The notes beneath the pieces are model-generated. The model was not told the DNA's origin, did no database searches, and worked only from the letters and a program-made list of their open reading frames with translations. A program made the translations under genes and the position numbers. Of a stretch of 37,492 nt of DNA, positions 27,193-35,907 are shown one piece after another. How positions within the stretch are numbered: the first letter of the stretch is position 1; the number at the start of each line of letters is the position of its first letter. The DNA comes from Candidatus Gastranaerophilales bacterium (lineage in GTDB: Bacteria; Cyanobacteriota; Vampirovibrionia; Gastranaerophilales; Gastranaerophilaceae): assembly GCA_905236775.1 (NCBI GenBank), contig CAJOOM010000115.1:1-37492 (forward strand), given 5' to 3'.

Positions 27193-29406
27193 ATGGGAAA
27201 TTATAATATTCCTAAGTTTAATAAAAATAAAAAAGGCGGTAAATATGATATAGATAACCCTATAGCAAGCTTTTTTGTATATGTTATTGTTTTTGTTTTA
27301 AGTATTACTCTTGCAGGAATAGTGGCATTAAAAATACATCTTATGTCACTTCCTCAAATAAAAAATTTAAATACATTAAAACCAAATATTGTTACAACAT
27401 TTTGTGCAAGTGATGGTCAAATAATAAAAACATTTGCAGCATTTACTTATTCTAACGTAGAGTTAAGAGAAGTTCCTGAACAATTAATTAAAGCGCTTAT
27501 TGCAACAGAAGATAAAAACTTTTATAAACACGAAGGATATGATTTGTTTGGTCTTGCACGTTCTATGGTCGCAAATGTTCTGGCAGGTCATGTCGTTCAA
27601 GGTGCAAGTACAATTACTCAGCAGCTTTCAAGAATTCTGTTTTTATCTAATGAAAAGACATTCACAAGAAAGATAAAAGAACTTCAAGTAGCTGCTCAAA
27701 TAGAAAAAACTATTTCTAAAGACAAAATATTAGAAATGTATCTTAATAATGTCTATTTAGGTTCAGGAGCATATGGTGTTAAGGGAGCAGCGAAGATTTA
27801 TTTTAATAAAAATTTAAATCAACTAACACTGCCTGAGATGGCACTTATTGCAGGCTTACCGCAAGCGCCGTCTGTGTATTCACCTTATAACAACAAAGAC
27901 CTTGCATTTAAACGCCGTAATCAGGTTCTTTTGAGAATGTATAAAATGAAATACATTGATAAAGAAACATACGAAAAATCTATAAAAGCTCCTATTGTGC
28001 TATCTACTATGCCATTAATGTATGCAACAAATAAAGCGCCTTATTTTTGCGATTACGTTATGAAAGAGCTTGAACAACTTGGATTTACTGAAGATGAAAT
28101 AGTAAATGGCGGATTAAAGGTGTTTACAACACTTGATTACAAGGCTCAAATGAAAGCTAATGAGTCTATTTTGTCGAATCTAAAAGCTTGGGGAATGACA
28201 AAAGATAAAAATCAAGCAGCAGTTTTTTCATTCAGCCCTGTAGACGGAAGAATTCTTGTTTATGCCGGTGGTAAAGATTATACCAAGAGTCAATATGACC
28301 GTGTTTCGCAATCACAAAGACCTTCCGGTTCGGCATTTAAACCGTTTATATACACAGCTGCCGTAGAAAAAGGCTTATCACCAAATGACATGATAGATGA
28401 CATGCCGGTGAAACTCGGAAATTGGACACCAAAAAATTATGGCAACAAATATAGAGGAAAAATCCCTGTATATACCGCATTGATGGTTTCTTCAAATGTT
28501 TGCGCAGCAAGACTTATGGATGCAATTGGTGTGAGACCGGTTATTCAACTTGCAAGAATTATGGGTATTACAACACCAATACCTTATGATTATACTATAG
28601 CCTTAGGTTCTAACAGTGTAAAATTATTTGAAATGACTCGTGCTTTTGGTATATTTGCAAATGGCGGATATAAGGTTGAACCTTATGCTATAGAAAGAGT
28701 TGTTTCATCGAAAGGAACAACATTGTATGAGGCAAAAAAAGCGCGAACGAGTAAAGTATTAAATATTAATACTGCTGCTACAATGACAGCAATTATGAGG
28801 ACTGTAATTACAAACGGAACAGGACGAGCAGCAGACATTGGAAAACCAGCAGCAGGAAAAACCGGAACAACAGATGATAGTAAAGATGCTTATTTTATAG
28901 GTTTTACTCCTGATGTAGCAACTGGTGTATGGGTCGGAAATGATGACAATTCCCAGATGGGTGGTGTAACAGGTGGTACTATTCCGGCAAAAATCTGGCA
29001 TGATATTATGCTTGTAGCAACAGAACCATACGGTAAATCTGAATTTGAGTATCCTGATGTTGTTTTAACTCCGTTTAAAGCATCATATGTTGCAGTTATT
29101 CCTCAAAAGGGCGAAGAAGATGAAAATGAAAACAACAGTGAAAATACAAATGAAAATGATGTTCAATCATCAAATACTTCTGCTCAATCAGAGATTAATG
29201 CTGTTACTTTAGATAAGCCAACTCCTGCAAGTACAATACCTGCAAGACATTCTGATTTTTTAAGACCCATAAATATACAAAAAACTGAGCCGCAGCCGGT
29301 TGTAGTTCCAAATGACATAAATACATCTAAACCTCCGCGCAGTTTTGCTCCAATACCTATAAATTCTATAAAAATACCGGAAGAGAAAGCCGAACAAAGC
29401 AATTAG
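27193..29406 (+). CDS. Class A penicillin-binding protein (PBP1A-type)
   Basis: This is a bifunctional peptidoglycan synthase of 737 residues, anchored by one membrane helix (about 28-50). The GT51 domain (about 75-250) has ATEDKNFYKHEGYD, GASTITQQLSRILFL and EMYLNNVYLGSGAYGVKGAA. The transpeptidase domain (about 330-610) has SxxK at Ser380-Lys383 (SGSAFK), SSN in MVSSNVCAARL and KTGT at 556-559. The tail after about 640 is Asn/Glu- then Pro-rich and probably disordered. AGGAGCGGAGC before the ATG is the ribosome site. It polymerises and crosslinks lipid II made by the mur genes in this window. Confidence 0.95.
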   Translation: MGNYNIPKFNKNKKGGKYDIDNPIASFFVYVIVFVLSITLAGIVALKIHLMSLPQIKNLNTLKPNIVTTFCASDGQIIKTFAAFTYSNVELREVPEQLIKALIATEDKNFYKHEGYDLFGLARSMVANVLAGHVVQGASTITQQLSRILFLSNEKTFTRKIKELQVAAQIEKTISKDKILEMYLNNVYLGSGAYGVKGAAKIYFNKNLNQLTLPEMALIAGLPQAPSVYSPYNNKDLAFKRRNQVLLRMYKMKYIDKETYEKSIKAPIVLSTMPLMYATNKAPYFCDYVMKELEQLGFTEDEIVNGGLKVFTTLDYKAQMKANESILSNLKAWGMTKDKNQAAVFSFSPVDGRILVYAGGKDYTKSQYDRVSQSQRPSGSAFKPFIYTAAVEKGLSPNDMIDDMPVKLGNWTPKNYGNKYRGKIPVYTALMVSSNVCAARLMDAIGVRPVIQLARIMGITTPIPYDYTIALGSNSVKLFEMTRAFGIFANGGYKVEPYAIERVVSSKGTTLYEAKKARTSKVLNINTAATMTAIMRTVITNGTGRAADIGKPAAGKTGTTDDSKDAYFIGFTPDVATGVWVGNDDNSQMGGVTGGTIPAKIWHDIMLVATEPYGKSEFEYPDVVLTPFKASYVAVIPQKGEEDENENNSENTNENDVQSSNTSAQSEINAVTLDKPTPASTIPARHSDFLRPINIQKTEPQPVVVPNDINTSKPPRSFAPIPINSIKIPEEKAEQSN

Positions 29407-29428
29407 ATATATAGAAAGAAGGAATATA

Positions 29429-30316
29429 GTGTTACCAAATCAAATACAAGTAATTACCGGAGAAAATTTATCTCAAAAAGCAAATTTGGAATTTCAAGAA
29501 CAGATTTTAGATTATGAAATCAGCTCTAATTTAAGTTATTCAGATGTATTAAGTGTATCGAAAGGACTTGATATTATTAGTGAGTTCTATGATGTTTTAG
29601 GAGCTGCAAGTGTAACACCTGCCGGAATTTGCGCTGTGTCATTAGGTAAAACATTGGAAGATGCTATAACAAACATAATGGATTCTGACCCGATTGACTT
29701 TATGACTTCTACAATCGTGTTATCTAATGAAGTAAACAGTGATATCGCAAAAATGTTAAAAGATACACATATAATAGTTGCACCTAAGTTTACGAAAAAT
29801 GCAATTGAATATTTGGATACACATAGTATTACCTATGTTAAAGTGAATACACCACTAAAAGATTACAAAATGTATTTACCAAACAAGATAACAAATACTT
29901 CTTTGGGAACATTAACAGAAACTCCTAATTATAATGAGCTTGACAAAGATTCTTTTAAAGTTGTAACTAAGACTAAACCTACAGTTGAGCAAATTGAAGA
30001 TGCTGTTTTTGCATGGAAAGTTGCAAAACATGCTAATTCGCGAGCAATTGTTGTTGCTAAAGATTTAAAAACAAATTCGATATCACAAGGATTACAATTG
30101 TCAGCTGTTGAATATGCCCTTGACCATGCTTGTGATCGTTCTAAAGATGCTATTCTTGCTTCAGATATGAATATATCTATCCATGACTTGAATGTTGCAA
30201 TTCAAGGAAGAATTTCATTGGTTATACTTCCCGAAGCTTCAGAGGATATTATTGCAACTGCTGATAAATACAACTTAATCGTTATTACAACAGGCTATAC
30301 AAATATAAAATACTAA
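29429..30316 (+). CDS. Stand-alone AICAR transformylase-like protein, probably catalytically inactive
   Basis: This is a 295-residue protein matching only the transformylase half of PurH. Recognisable blocks are SSNLSYSDVLSVSKGLDII, GKTLEDAITNIMDSDPIDF, KVVTKTKPTVEQIEDAVFAW and KVAKHANSRAIVVAKD (198-211 region), ending in a PurH-like C-terminal fold. The whole IMP cyclohydrolase half is absent. In active enzymes the first block carries a Lys-His pair before the NPCG/SPAG turn; here it reads AASVTPAG, so Lys and His are Ala60 and Ser61. The SDAFFPF and RHFRH segments are also changed (SDMNISI, TNIKY). It starts with GTG after AAGAAGGA. It follows the PBP gene by 22 bases. True PurH must be elsewhere, or purine synthesis is absent. 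Confidence 0.75.
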   Translation: MLPNQIQVITGENLSQKANLEFQEQILDYEISSNLSYSDVLSVSKGLDIISEFYDVLGAASVTPAGICAVSLGKTLEDAITNIMDSDPIDFMTSTIVLSNEVNSDIAKMLKDTHIIVAPKFTKNAIEYLDTHSITYVKVNTPLKDYKMYLPNKITNTSLGTLTETPNYNELDKDSFKVVTKTKPTVEQIEDAVFAWKVAKHANSRAIVVAKDLKTNSISQGLQLSAVEYALDHACDRSKDAILASDMNISIHDLNVAIQGRISLVILPEASEDIIATADKYNLIVITTGYTNIKY

Positions 30317-30522
30317 TTTTTCTTAAACTTATGCTTCATATACTCGATTTGTCCTATATGAATAGCTGTGGCAGCTGCTGAAATCCAAAAAAGCGGTTTA
30401 TGCATTCGTTTAAATTGTTTATTTTTACCCATGCCTGTTGCGGCTGTTAGTGCAAATCCAGCTAAAGCACTATATCCTGTCGTTCTTGGGTTTATATATC
30501 TGTTTATAGAATCTACTTTCAT
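30313..30522 (-). CDS. Small hypothetical membrane protein
   Basis: This is a 69-residue basic protein with two hydrophobic stretches (about residues 17-31, ALAGFALTAATG, and 43-58, PLFWISAAATAIHIG), which may form a short membrane hairpin. The ends are Lys/Arg-rich. It overlaps the stop of the convergent PurH-like gene by four bases and lies just downstream of the metalloprotease gene on the same strand. No family is recognised. Confidence 0.5.
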   Translation of the reverse strand: MKVDSINRYINPRTTGYSALAGFALTAATGMGKNKQFKRMHKPLFWISAAATAIHIGQIEYMKHKFKKN

Positions 30523-30543
30523 ACAATTTAAATTAGCATATAT

Positions 30544-32025
30544 TTATATTCTAAGCAATATTCCGTAGCCTTTTATGCGTTTATTATTTTTGTCTTTTGG
30601 ATTTATTTTTAAATAATTTTTTAAAGTTTTCCTCGCTTTAAAGTACTTCTTTTCCTTTATATATGCGTTTGTTAAAGGAATTACATAATCTATATTATTA
30701 GGATTATTCTTAATGAGTTCATTATATATTTTAATGCTTTCATCGAGTTTGTTTTCCTTGGAATATATTTCTGCTTCTAATACTTTTAACTCATTATCTT
30801 CATTGATTTCTTTCGCTTTTTTTATATAATTGCGAGCAAGTTCATAATTCCCATCATAATAACTTGTTACAGCTAAATTGAAATAAACCATATATTTTGT
30901 ATCATCATTATTCGCAAGTTTTAAAGCCTTTTCTAAATAAGTCATTGCTGCGATATATTTTTTCTTATTTAAAAGAGTTTGTGCTAAATCGATATAGCCG
31001 GACGGTATATTTGGTGCCTTTCTTATGTAATTTTTTGCTTCTAAAACTTTGCTGTCATTTATTTCGTCTTCATTTCCTATTACAACATATGGAATAAAAT
31101 CGTATTTTAAATCTTTGGCATTTGTAATATCAGGTTGAATTTTGTAAAACAGTTCTAATGTTTTTTTGTCAGCTTCAGTCAAAAACTTTCTGCCATCATT
31201 GTTCATAACTTCCATATCTTTTGACATATACATTATATTTTCTTTATCAAAACTATGACCTAAAAAACCTAAAGCGTGAAATATCTCGTGCAATGCAGTA
31301 TTATACATTTGATTTGGAGTAAACATGTTGCCTTCTAAGTCATAAATGTTCAAGTTCATAGTCATATGTTCTAACTTGTCATGATTTATTAACGGAACAG
31401 TTGAAGCTATAACATATTTACGTCCATATTGCGTATCTTGAATTTTAGTATAATTAAAGCTTACTATAATATCTGCTTTTGAGTTATTAATTTTATCAAA
31501 CTGTATCTTATAAGAACTGGCTTTTTCCCAGGTATTAAAGGCATTATTAACAGAATTAATGACATCTTTAGAAACATTGTTTGAATTTATAAAAGTATAT
31601 GTAATGGGCATTTTACCCCAGTGTACAATTTTATTGTTGTATGTAGCTTGTTTTATATAATTATCTGCATATTTATTATTTATTTCATTTTTAAAGCTTT
31701 TTAAAAAATATTTAGCAGAATCAGAGGATGAATCTTGAATTTCACCTGTTGCAAATTCTACAAGTTTTTTTTGAGCCGAAATAGTTAGCGGAGAATTTAT
31801 AAGAGAATTTACATATGCTTTTCTAAAATTAGAGTCAACATTTCCCAATTGGTATGATTTTTCGTAAAATTCTTGTGCTTTTACGTAATTTCCATTTTTT
31901 GAATATTTATATCCTAAATTAGCATAGTGTCCTGCTTTATTTGAATCAGAAAGAAACATATGAAATATAAAAAACAAAATTAAAATTAAAAATGTAATTT
32001 TAACCCAATGTTTCTGTAAGTTCAT
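30544..32025 (-). CDS. Membrane-anchored TPR protein with matrixin-type zinc metalloprotease
   Basis: This is a 493-residue protein. Residues of about 8-26 are a hydrophobic anchor or uncleaved signal. About 32-65 hold a TPR (YANLGYKYSKNGNYVKAQEF). About 125-295 form a matrixin-like protease with HEIFHALGFLGHS (His246, Glu247, His250, His257) followed by the Met-turn NIMYMS. About 325-480 hold several more TPRs. The zinc motif has one extra residue before the third His compared with classical matrixins, as in cyanobacterial HExxHALGxxGHS proteins. It starts inside the end of scpB with GAGGG upstream, so it is co-transcribed with scpA-scpB. The catalytic side probably faces the periplasm. The substrate is unknown. 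Confidence 0.85.
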   Translation of the reverse strand: MNLQKHWVKITFLILILFFIFHMFLSDSNKAGHYANLGYKYSKNGNYVKAQEFYEKSYQLGNVDSNFRKAYVNSLINSPLTISAQKKLVEFATGEIQDSSSDSAKYFLKSFKNEINNKYADNYIKQATYNNKIVHWGKMPITYTFINSNNVSKDVINSVNNAFNTWEKASSYKIQFDKINNSKADIIVSFNYTKIQDTQYGRKYVIASTVPLINHDKLEHMTMNLNIYDLEGNMFTPNQMYNTALHEIFHALGFLGHSFDKENIMYMSKDMEVMNNDGRKFLTEADKKTLELFYKIQPDITNAKDLKYDFIPYVVIGNEDEINDSKVLEAKNYIRKAPNIPSGYIDLAQTLLNKKKYIAAMTYLEKALKLANNDDTKYMVYFNLAVTSYYDGNYELARNYIKKAKEINEDNELKVLEAEIYSKENKLDESIKIYNELIKNNPNNIDYVIPLTNAYIKEKKYFKARKTLKNYLKINPKDKNNKRIKGYGILLRI

Positions 32026-32578
32026 TATTTACACCCTCGTTAGCAGTAACATCAGAATTGCCGTCTTCCGGCTCATCTTTAACACCATTATCGATATTTA
32101 ATGTTTTTACTAAAGCTCTTATATCACCTTTTAATTTAAAATATTCAGCAAATTTAGGTGTAGTTTTAATATTATATGAGCGTCCGTTTTTATCTTTATG
32201 ACGTGAGATTAAACCTTTTTCTATTAACTCTTGAACATGTTCATAAGCATTTGAACCTCTTAAATCTTTTAGCAAAGACTGCCTTATTGGTTCCTTTAGC
32301 GCGATTACTGTTAATGTTTTTAATACAGGCGGTTTAAGTTCAACAGGACATAACTTTTCTACAATATCCAAATGTTCTTGCTTAACTTGAAGTATATATC
32401 CGTTTTCATCATCTATTTCAAGCGCGCCTTCTCTTGATGCGTAATCCATTATTAACTCTAATAAAGCTTCTTCTACAGCTTCCGGCTCTTCTTCAAGTAT
32501 TTCTGCAATTTCATTAACTTGCAAAACTCGTGCAGTAACAAACAGAACCGCTTCAATCCTGGACTTTAACTGTTCCAT
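32000..32578 (-). CDS. scpB: Segregation and condensation protein B
   Basis: ScpB is a winged-helix partner of ScpA and SMC in bacterial condensin. The 192 residues begin LKSRIEAVLFVTARVLQVNE and include TLTVIALKEPIRQSLLKDLR and EKGLISRHKDKNGR, typical of the family, and the tail is acidic. GAGG lies six bases before the ATG. It starts 26 bases inside scpA and ends 26 bases inside the metalloprotease gene. SMC is not in the window. Confidence 0.93.
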   Translation of the reverse strand: MEQLKSRIEAVLFVTARVLQVNEIAEILEEEPEAVEEALLELIMDYASREGALEIDDENGYILQVKQEHLDIVEKLCPVELKPPVLKTLTVIALKEPIRQSLLKDLRGSNAYEHVQELIEKGLISRHKDKNGRSYNIKTTPKFAEYFKLKGDIRALVKTLNIDNGVKDEPEDGNSDVTANEGVNNELTETLG

Positions 32579-33443
32579 TTTCTACCTCTTCTTTGACTAA
32601 AACACTTTCTGTATTATCTAAATTGTCAAGTAATTCGTTTTCACTATGCTCTTCTTTAGGATGTTTAACTACGTACAAATCCGAATAAAATTCATCTTGT
32701 TCCAAATCATAATCACTTTCAACTGTTAAAAATAATAATGATATATATGCACTTATTCTATCCATACCAAGGAGAGTAAGTTCATTCAATTCTATTTTAT
32801 CTTGACGATTCAAAATCTCTTCCAAATTATCCTTAAGTCGCGCAATTCCTTGTTCTATATATTCATCGTGGGCTAGATTAATAATATCTTCCGGTGATAA
32901 TTTTGAATAGTTTTGAACCCTTCTTTTTGCTCTTTCGTGCGCATTTTTCAAAGATTGCTTTTTATCAAGCATTTCGTAAAACTCTAATTGTCTGATTAAA
33001 TCGTGTAAAGTGACAACCCTATTATGATTTAATCTGACAGAAGTTCTTCTTTGCAAAACTTCATCGATAGAGATGACATTATTTGTTGGAATATATTCAT
33101 CTTGGGTGTATTCGAGCTGCTCATCATCAGAAAAGTTTAAATTCTCTTCTTGCTGCTGAGGTGCAAAATCCAAAATATCAATTCCCTCAAGGACATTAGA
33201 TTTAAGCTTTAACAAAATTGCAGCAAAAAGAAGTGTTCTTCCGGTTAAACGTAAATTTTGAGCTTTTGATTGGAACAAATGAGTTAAATATTTATCAGTA
33301 ACATCAACAATATTGACATTCCAAGGATCAATTTTTCCTTGTTTTGCCATATTAACAAGAATCTCTATACCGTCAACTTCGGCTTCTTGTACGTAATCTT
33401 CTTGTTTTGAAATATTTGTACTTTCTAAACTATTTAAAACCAT
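32553..33443 (-). CDS. scpA: Segregation and condensation protein A
   Basis: ScpA is the kleisin that bridges SMC heads. The 296 residues have the N-terminal SMC-contact region VDGIEILVNMAKQGKIDPWN followed by VDVTDKYLTHL and LRLTGRTLLFAAILLKLKS. The C-terminal winged helix (about 205-260) shows TLLGMDRISAYISLLFLTVE. The middle and tail are acidic and variable. AAGGTGAT precedes the ATG. It is first in scpA-scpB-protease and diverges from prfB across the longest intergenic gap here (33444-33736), where I see only promoters. Confidence 0.92.
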   Translation of the reverse strand: MVLNSLESTNISKQEDYVQEAEVDGIEILVNMAKQGKIDPWNVNIVDVTDKYLTHLFQSKAQNLRLTGRTLLFAAILLKLKSNVLEGIDILDFAPQQQEENLNFSDDEQLEYTQDEYIPTNNVISIDEVLQRRTSVRLNHNRVVTLHDLIRQLEFYEMLDKKQSLKNAHERAKRRVQNYSKLSPEDIINLAHDEYIEQGIARLKDNLEEILNRQDKIELNELTLLGMDRISAYISLLFLTVESDYDLEQDEFYSDLYVVKHPKEEHSENELLDNLDNTESVLVKEEVENGTVKVQD

Positions 33444-33691
33444 ATCACCTTATTTTTAATCATAAAAATAACTACTCTGCCTATCGTTATTTTATATCAT
33501 ATCTTTTCTTCTTAGCTCCTCTATATTAATGAAATTCTATAGAGAAAATATTTGAAATATTCGGCAAATACAATTAAATAAGCCATTCATCTTAAATTAT
33601 ATCATACAGATTCGATACGACAAAATATTTACAAATATATTTACATAGTAAGTGTCCTTTAGATTTTTTCCGCACACTCCTTGAGAATCCC

Positions 33692-33720
33692 TTGTTACAT
33701 TACTTGTTTTTTGCTAAAAT
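33692..33720 (+). promoter_or_regulatory. prfB promoter
   Basis: TTGTTA (33692-33697) and TAAAAT (33715-33720) are 17 bases apart, with TG one base before the -10 (TGCTAAAAT). The leader is only about 10 bases long, and AGAGG (33729-33733) serves as ribosome site. Confidence 0.6.
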
Positions 33721-33736
33721 CGTTCTACAGAGGTGT

Positions 33737-34814
33737 ATGATGAATATAATAGAATTAAATGATAGAATTTTAAAAAATAAGGAGTATCTTTGACCTAAAT
33801 AAGTGCAAGAATGAATTGAAAGAGCTTGAAACTCGATTGCAGCAGCCTGATGTATGGTCAAATCAAAATTTAGCAAATGAGTTAGGTCAAAAAGTCAGAG
33901 AAATAAAAGATAACATAGAGAGATTTTCACGTTGGGAAAGTATTATAGAAGATGCCAAAACCGCTCAAGAAATCGGTGATGAAGAGCTTATACAAGAATC
34001 TGATACGCAGTTGATTCAGCTCGAAAAAGAACTTAATAAATATGACATTCAAAAAATGCTTTCCGGAGAATATGATGAAGCGGATGCATTCTTAACTATA
34101 AATGCGGGAGCAGGTGGAACAGATGCACAAGATTGGGCAAGCCTTCTTTTAAGAATGTATATGCGATGGGCTGAAACAAAAGGATGGAAAACAGAATTAA
34201 TTGATAAATCAGATGGTGAAGAAGCCGGAATTAAATCTGCTACAATAAAAATCATAGGGAAATATGCATACGGCTATTCAAAAGCAGAAAAAGGAGTTCA
34301 TAGACTTGTCAGAATATCACCGTTTAATGCAAATGGAAAACGTCAGACGAGTTTTGCTTCTTGTGAAGTTTCACCTATTATTCCGGATTATGAAAAAACA
34401 ATTGTAATTCCGCCGGAAGATTTAGAAGTTGATACAATGCGTTCAGGTGGTGCCGGGGGTCAAAATGTTAATAAAGTTGAAACAGCCGTAAGAATTTTGC
34501 ATAAACCGACAGGAATTGTTGTTAAATGCCAACAAGAACGTTCACAACTTCAAAACAAAGAAAATGCTATGCAGATGTTAGCCTCAAAACTTCTCGAATT
34601 AAGACAGAGAGAACATGAAAAGAAACTTGCAGAACTTAAAGGAGAATCCTTTGATATAAATTTTGGCTCTCAAATACGTTCATATGTATTTCATCCATAT
34701 AAAATGGTAAAAGATCACAGAACAGGATATGAGATGGGAAATGTCGATGCAGTTATGGACGGAGATTTAGATGGATTTATTGAGGCATATTTGAGTAGGG
34801 GAAATCAGCAGTAA
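33737..34814 (+). CDS. prfB: Peptide chain release factor 2, with programmed +1 frameshift
   Basis: RF2 terminates translation at UGA and UAA. The gene is split: an 18-codon frame from ATG 33737 ends at UGA 33791-33793, and the main frame runs from GAC at 33792 to 34814 (about 358 residues in all). The shift site reads CTTTGAC with an internal AGGAG (33781-33784 region) just upstream, the classic autoregulatory frameshift of prfB. Main-frame motifs are [14 protein letters not shown], which contains the RF2 tripeptide SPF for UGA, and [17 protein letters not shown] with the GGQ hydrolysis motif. It is followed after two bases by the chromate-transporter pair. Confidence 0.95.
33780..33794 (+). 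promoter_or_regulatory. Programmed +1 frameshift site of prfB
   Basis: The bases AGGAGTATCTTTGAC contain a Shine-Dalgarno-like AGGAG three bases before the CTT codon, then the in-frame TGA. Low RF2 slows termination at TGA and lets the tRNA slip from CTT to TTT, so RF2 controls its own synthesis. This matches the E. coli arrangement. Confidence 0.9.
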
Positions 34815-34816
34815 TA

Positions 34817-35386
34817 ATGTCACTTTTCAAATTATTTTTAATATTTATGAAAATAGGTGCAATTCTTCTGGGAGGCGGTTACGTTATTTTGCCGATTTTG
34901 CAAAGTGAATTTACTGAAAAAAAGAAAATTTTAGATAAAGACGAGTTAATAAACTATTTTGCATTATCCCAATCGTTACCGGGAATTGTAGCGGCTAATA
35001 TTTCTATGTTTATAGGGTATAAACTTAGGGGTAAAATTGGTGCTTTATGTGCTGTTTTAGGAATAATATTTGTTCCGTTTTGGACAATAGTTTTGTTAGC
35101 TTCAATACTTTCTGCTTTTATGGAAAGTCATATTATGCAAGGTGCTTTGTGGGGAATAGGCATTGCCGTTATCGCTCTTATACTTTTAACGGTTAGAGAA
35201 TTGTGGCAGAATTCACACAAAGATATTTTCTTTTATTTAATTTTTGGCTCATCTCTTGTAATTCTTGTTTTATTTAAATTATCTCCAATAAATGTTATAT
35301 TAATTTTTTCTTGTATTGGAATTTTATATAAAACTATAGAAAGAAAAATAAAAGAAAAGACTCAAAGAGGAGATAGTGAGAAATGA
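34817..35386 (+). CDS. chrA: Chromate transporter family protein, first half
   Basis: This is a 189-residue membrane protein equal to one ChrA domain, with about five to six helices. The family signature is seen as FMKIGAILLGGGYVILPIL near the N-terminus and YFALSQSLPGIVAANISMF at about 57-75. The ATG lies two bases after the prfB stop, and the end overlaps the second half by an ATGA. Short paired ChrA genes usually act together as one exporter. The substrate could be chromate or another anion. Confidence 0.85.
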   Translation: MSLFKLFLIFMKIGAILLGGGYVILPILQSEFTEKKKILDKDELINYFALSQSLPGIVAANISMFIGYKLRGKIGALCAVLGIIFVPFWTIVLLASILSAFMESHIMQGALWGIGIAVIALILLTVRELWQNSHKDIFFYLIFGSSLVILVLFKLSPINVILIFSCIGILYKTIERKIKEKTQRGDSEK

Positions 35387-35907
35387 TTTATGTATCACTA
35401 TTTGCGGAGTTTTTTAAGATAGGATTATTTTCCTTTGGCGGAGGGTATGCTACAATTCCGTTTTTATACCATTTATCAGAGGTATACAATTGGTATTCCA
35501 TACAGGAGTTAACACAAATGACTGCAATTGCTGCAATTACTCCCGGTCCTGTCGGAATTAATGTTGCTACGTATGCAGGACTTAAAACAGCCGGAATAAT
35601 TGGTTCAATTGTGGCTACAATATCAGAGATGTTTCCGTCTTTTATATTAGTAATACTGTTGTCCAAGTTATTAAAAAAATATAATGAAAATTTTTATGTA
35701 AAATCTCTATTAAGTTCACTGAAACCAATTAGCTGCGCATTACTAGCATCTGTCTCTTATGAATTATTGTTGGGAGAAATAAATAATTTAAAAGGAATAA
35801 TTCTTTTGACAATTTTAATTCTTTTAAGTTGGAAAGGTAAAAAAGAACCAATTTTTTACATGTTAATATCAGGAAGTATTGGAGTAATAATATGTTTATT
35901 TAATTAG
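35383..35907 (+). CDS. chrA: Chromate transporter family protein, second half
   Basis: This is a 174-residue membrane protein, the second ChrA-like domain. It shows FKIGLFSFGGGYATIPFLY and AITPGPVGINVATYAGL, the matching signature in the partner orientation. It overlaps the first half by four bases (ATGA) and the convergent MEMO-fusion gene by four bases at the stop codons. The two halves probably assemble as a heterodimer. Confidence 0.85.
   Translation: MIYVSLFAEFFKIGLFSFGGGYATIPFLYHLSEVYNWYSIQELTQMTAIAAITPGPVGINVATYAGLKTAGIIGSIVATISEMFPSFILVILLSKLLKKYNENFYVKSLLSSLKPISCALLASVSYELLLGEINNLKGIILLTILILLSWKGKKEPIFYMLISGSIGVIICLFN

Noticed and set aside
33444-33736. Riboswitch or small RNA in the longest gap
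   Set aside because: Only a good prfB promoter and AT-rich DNA are visible; no conserved riboswitch core or strong nested stems.
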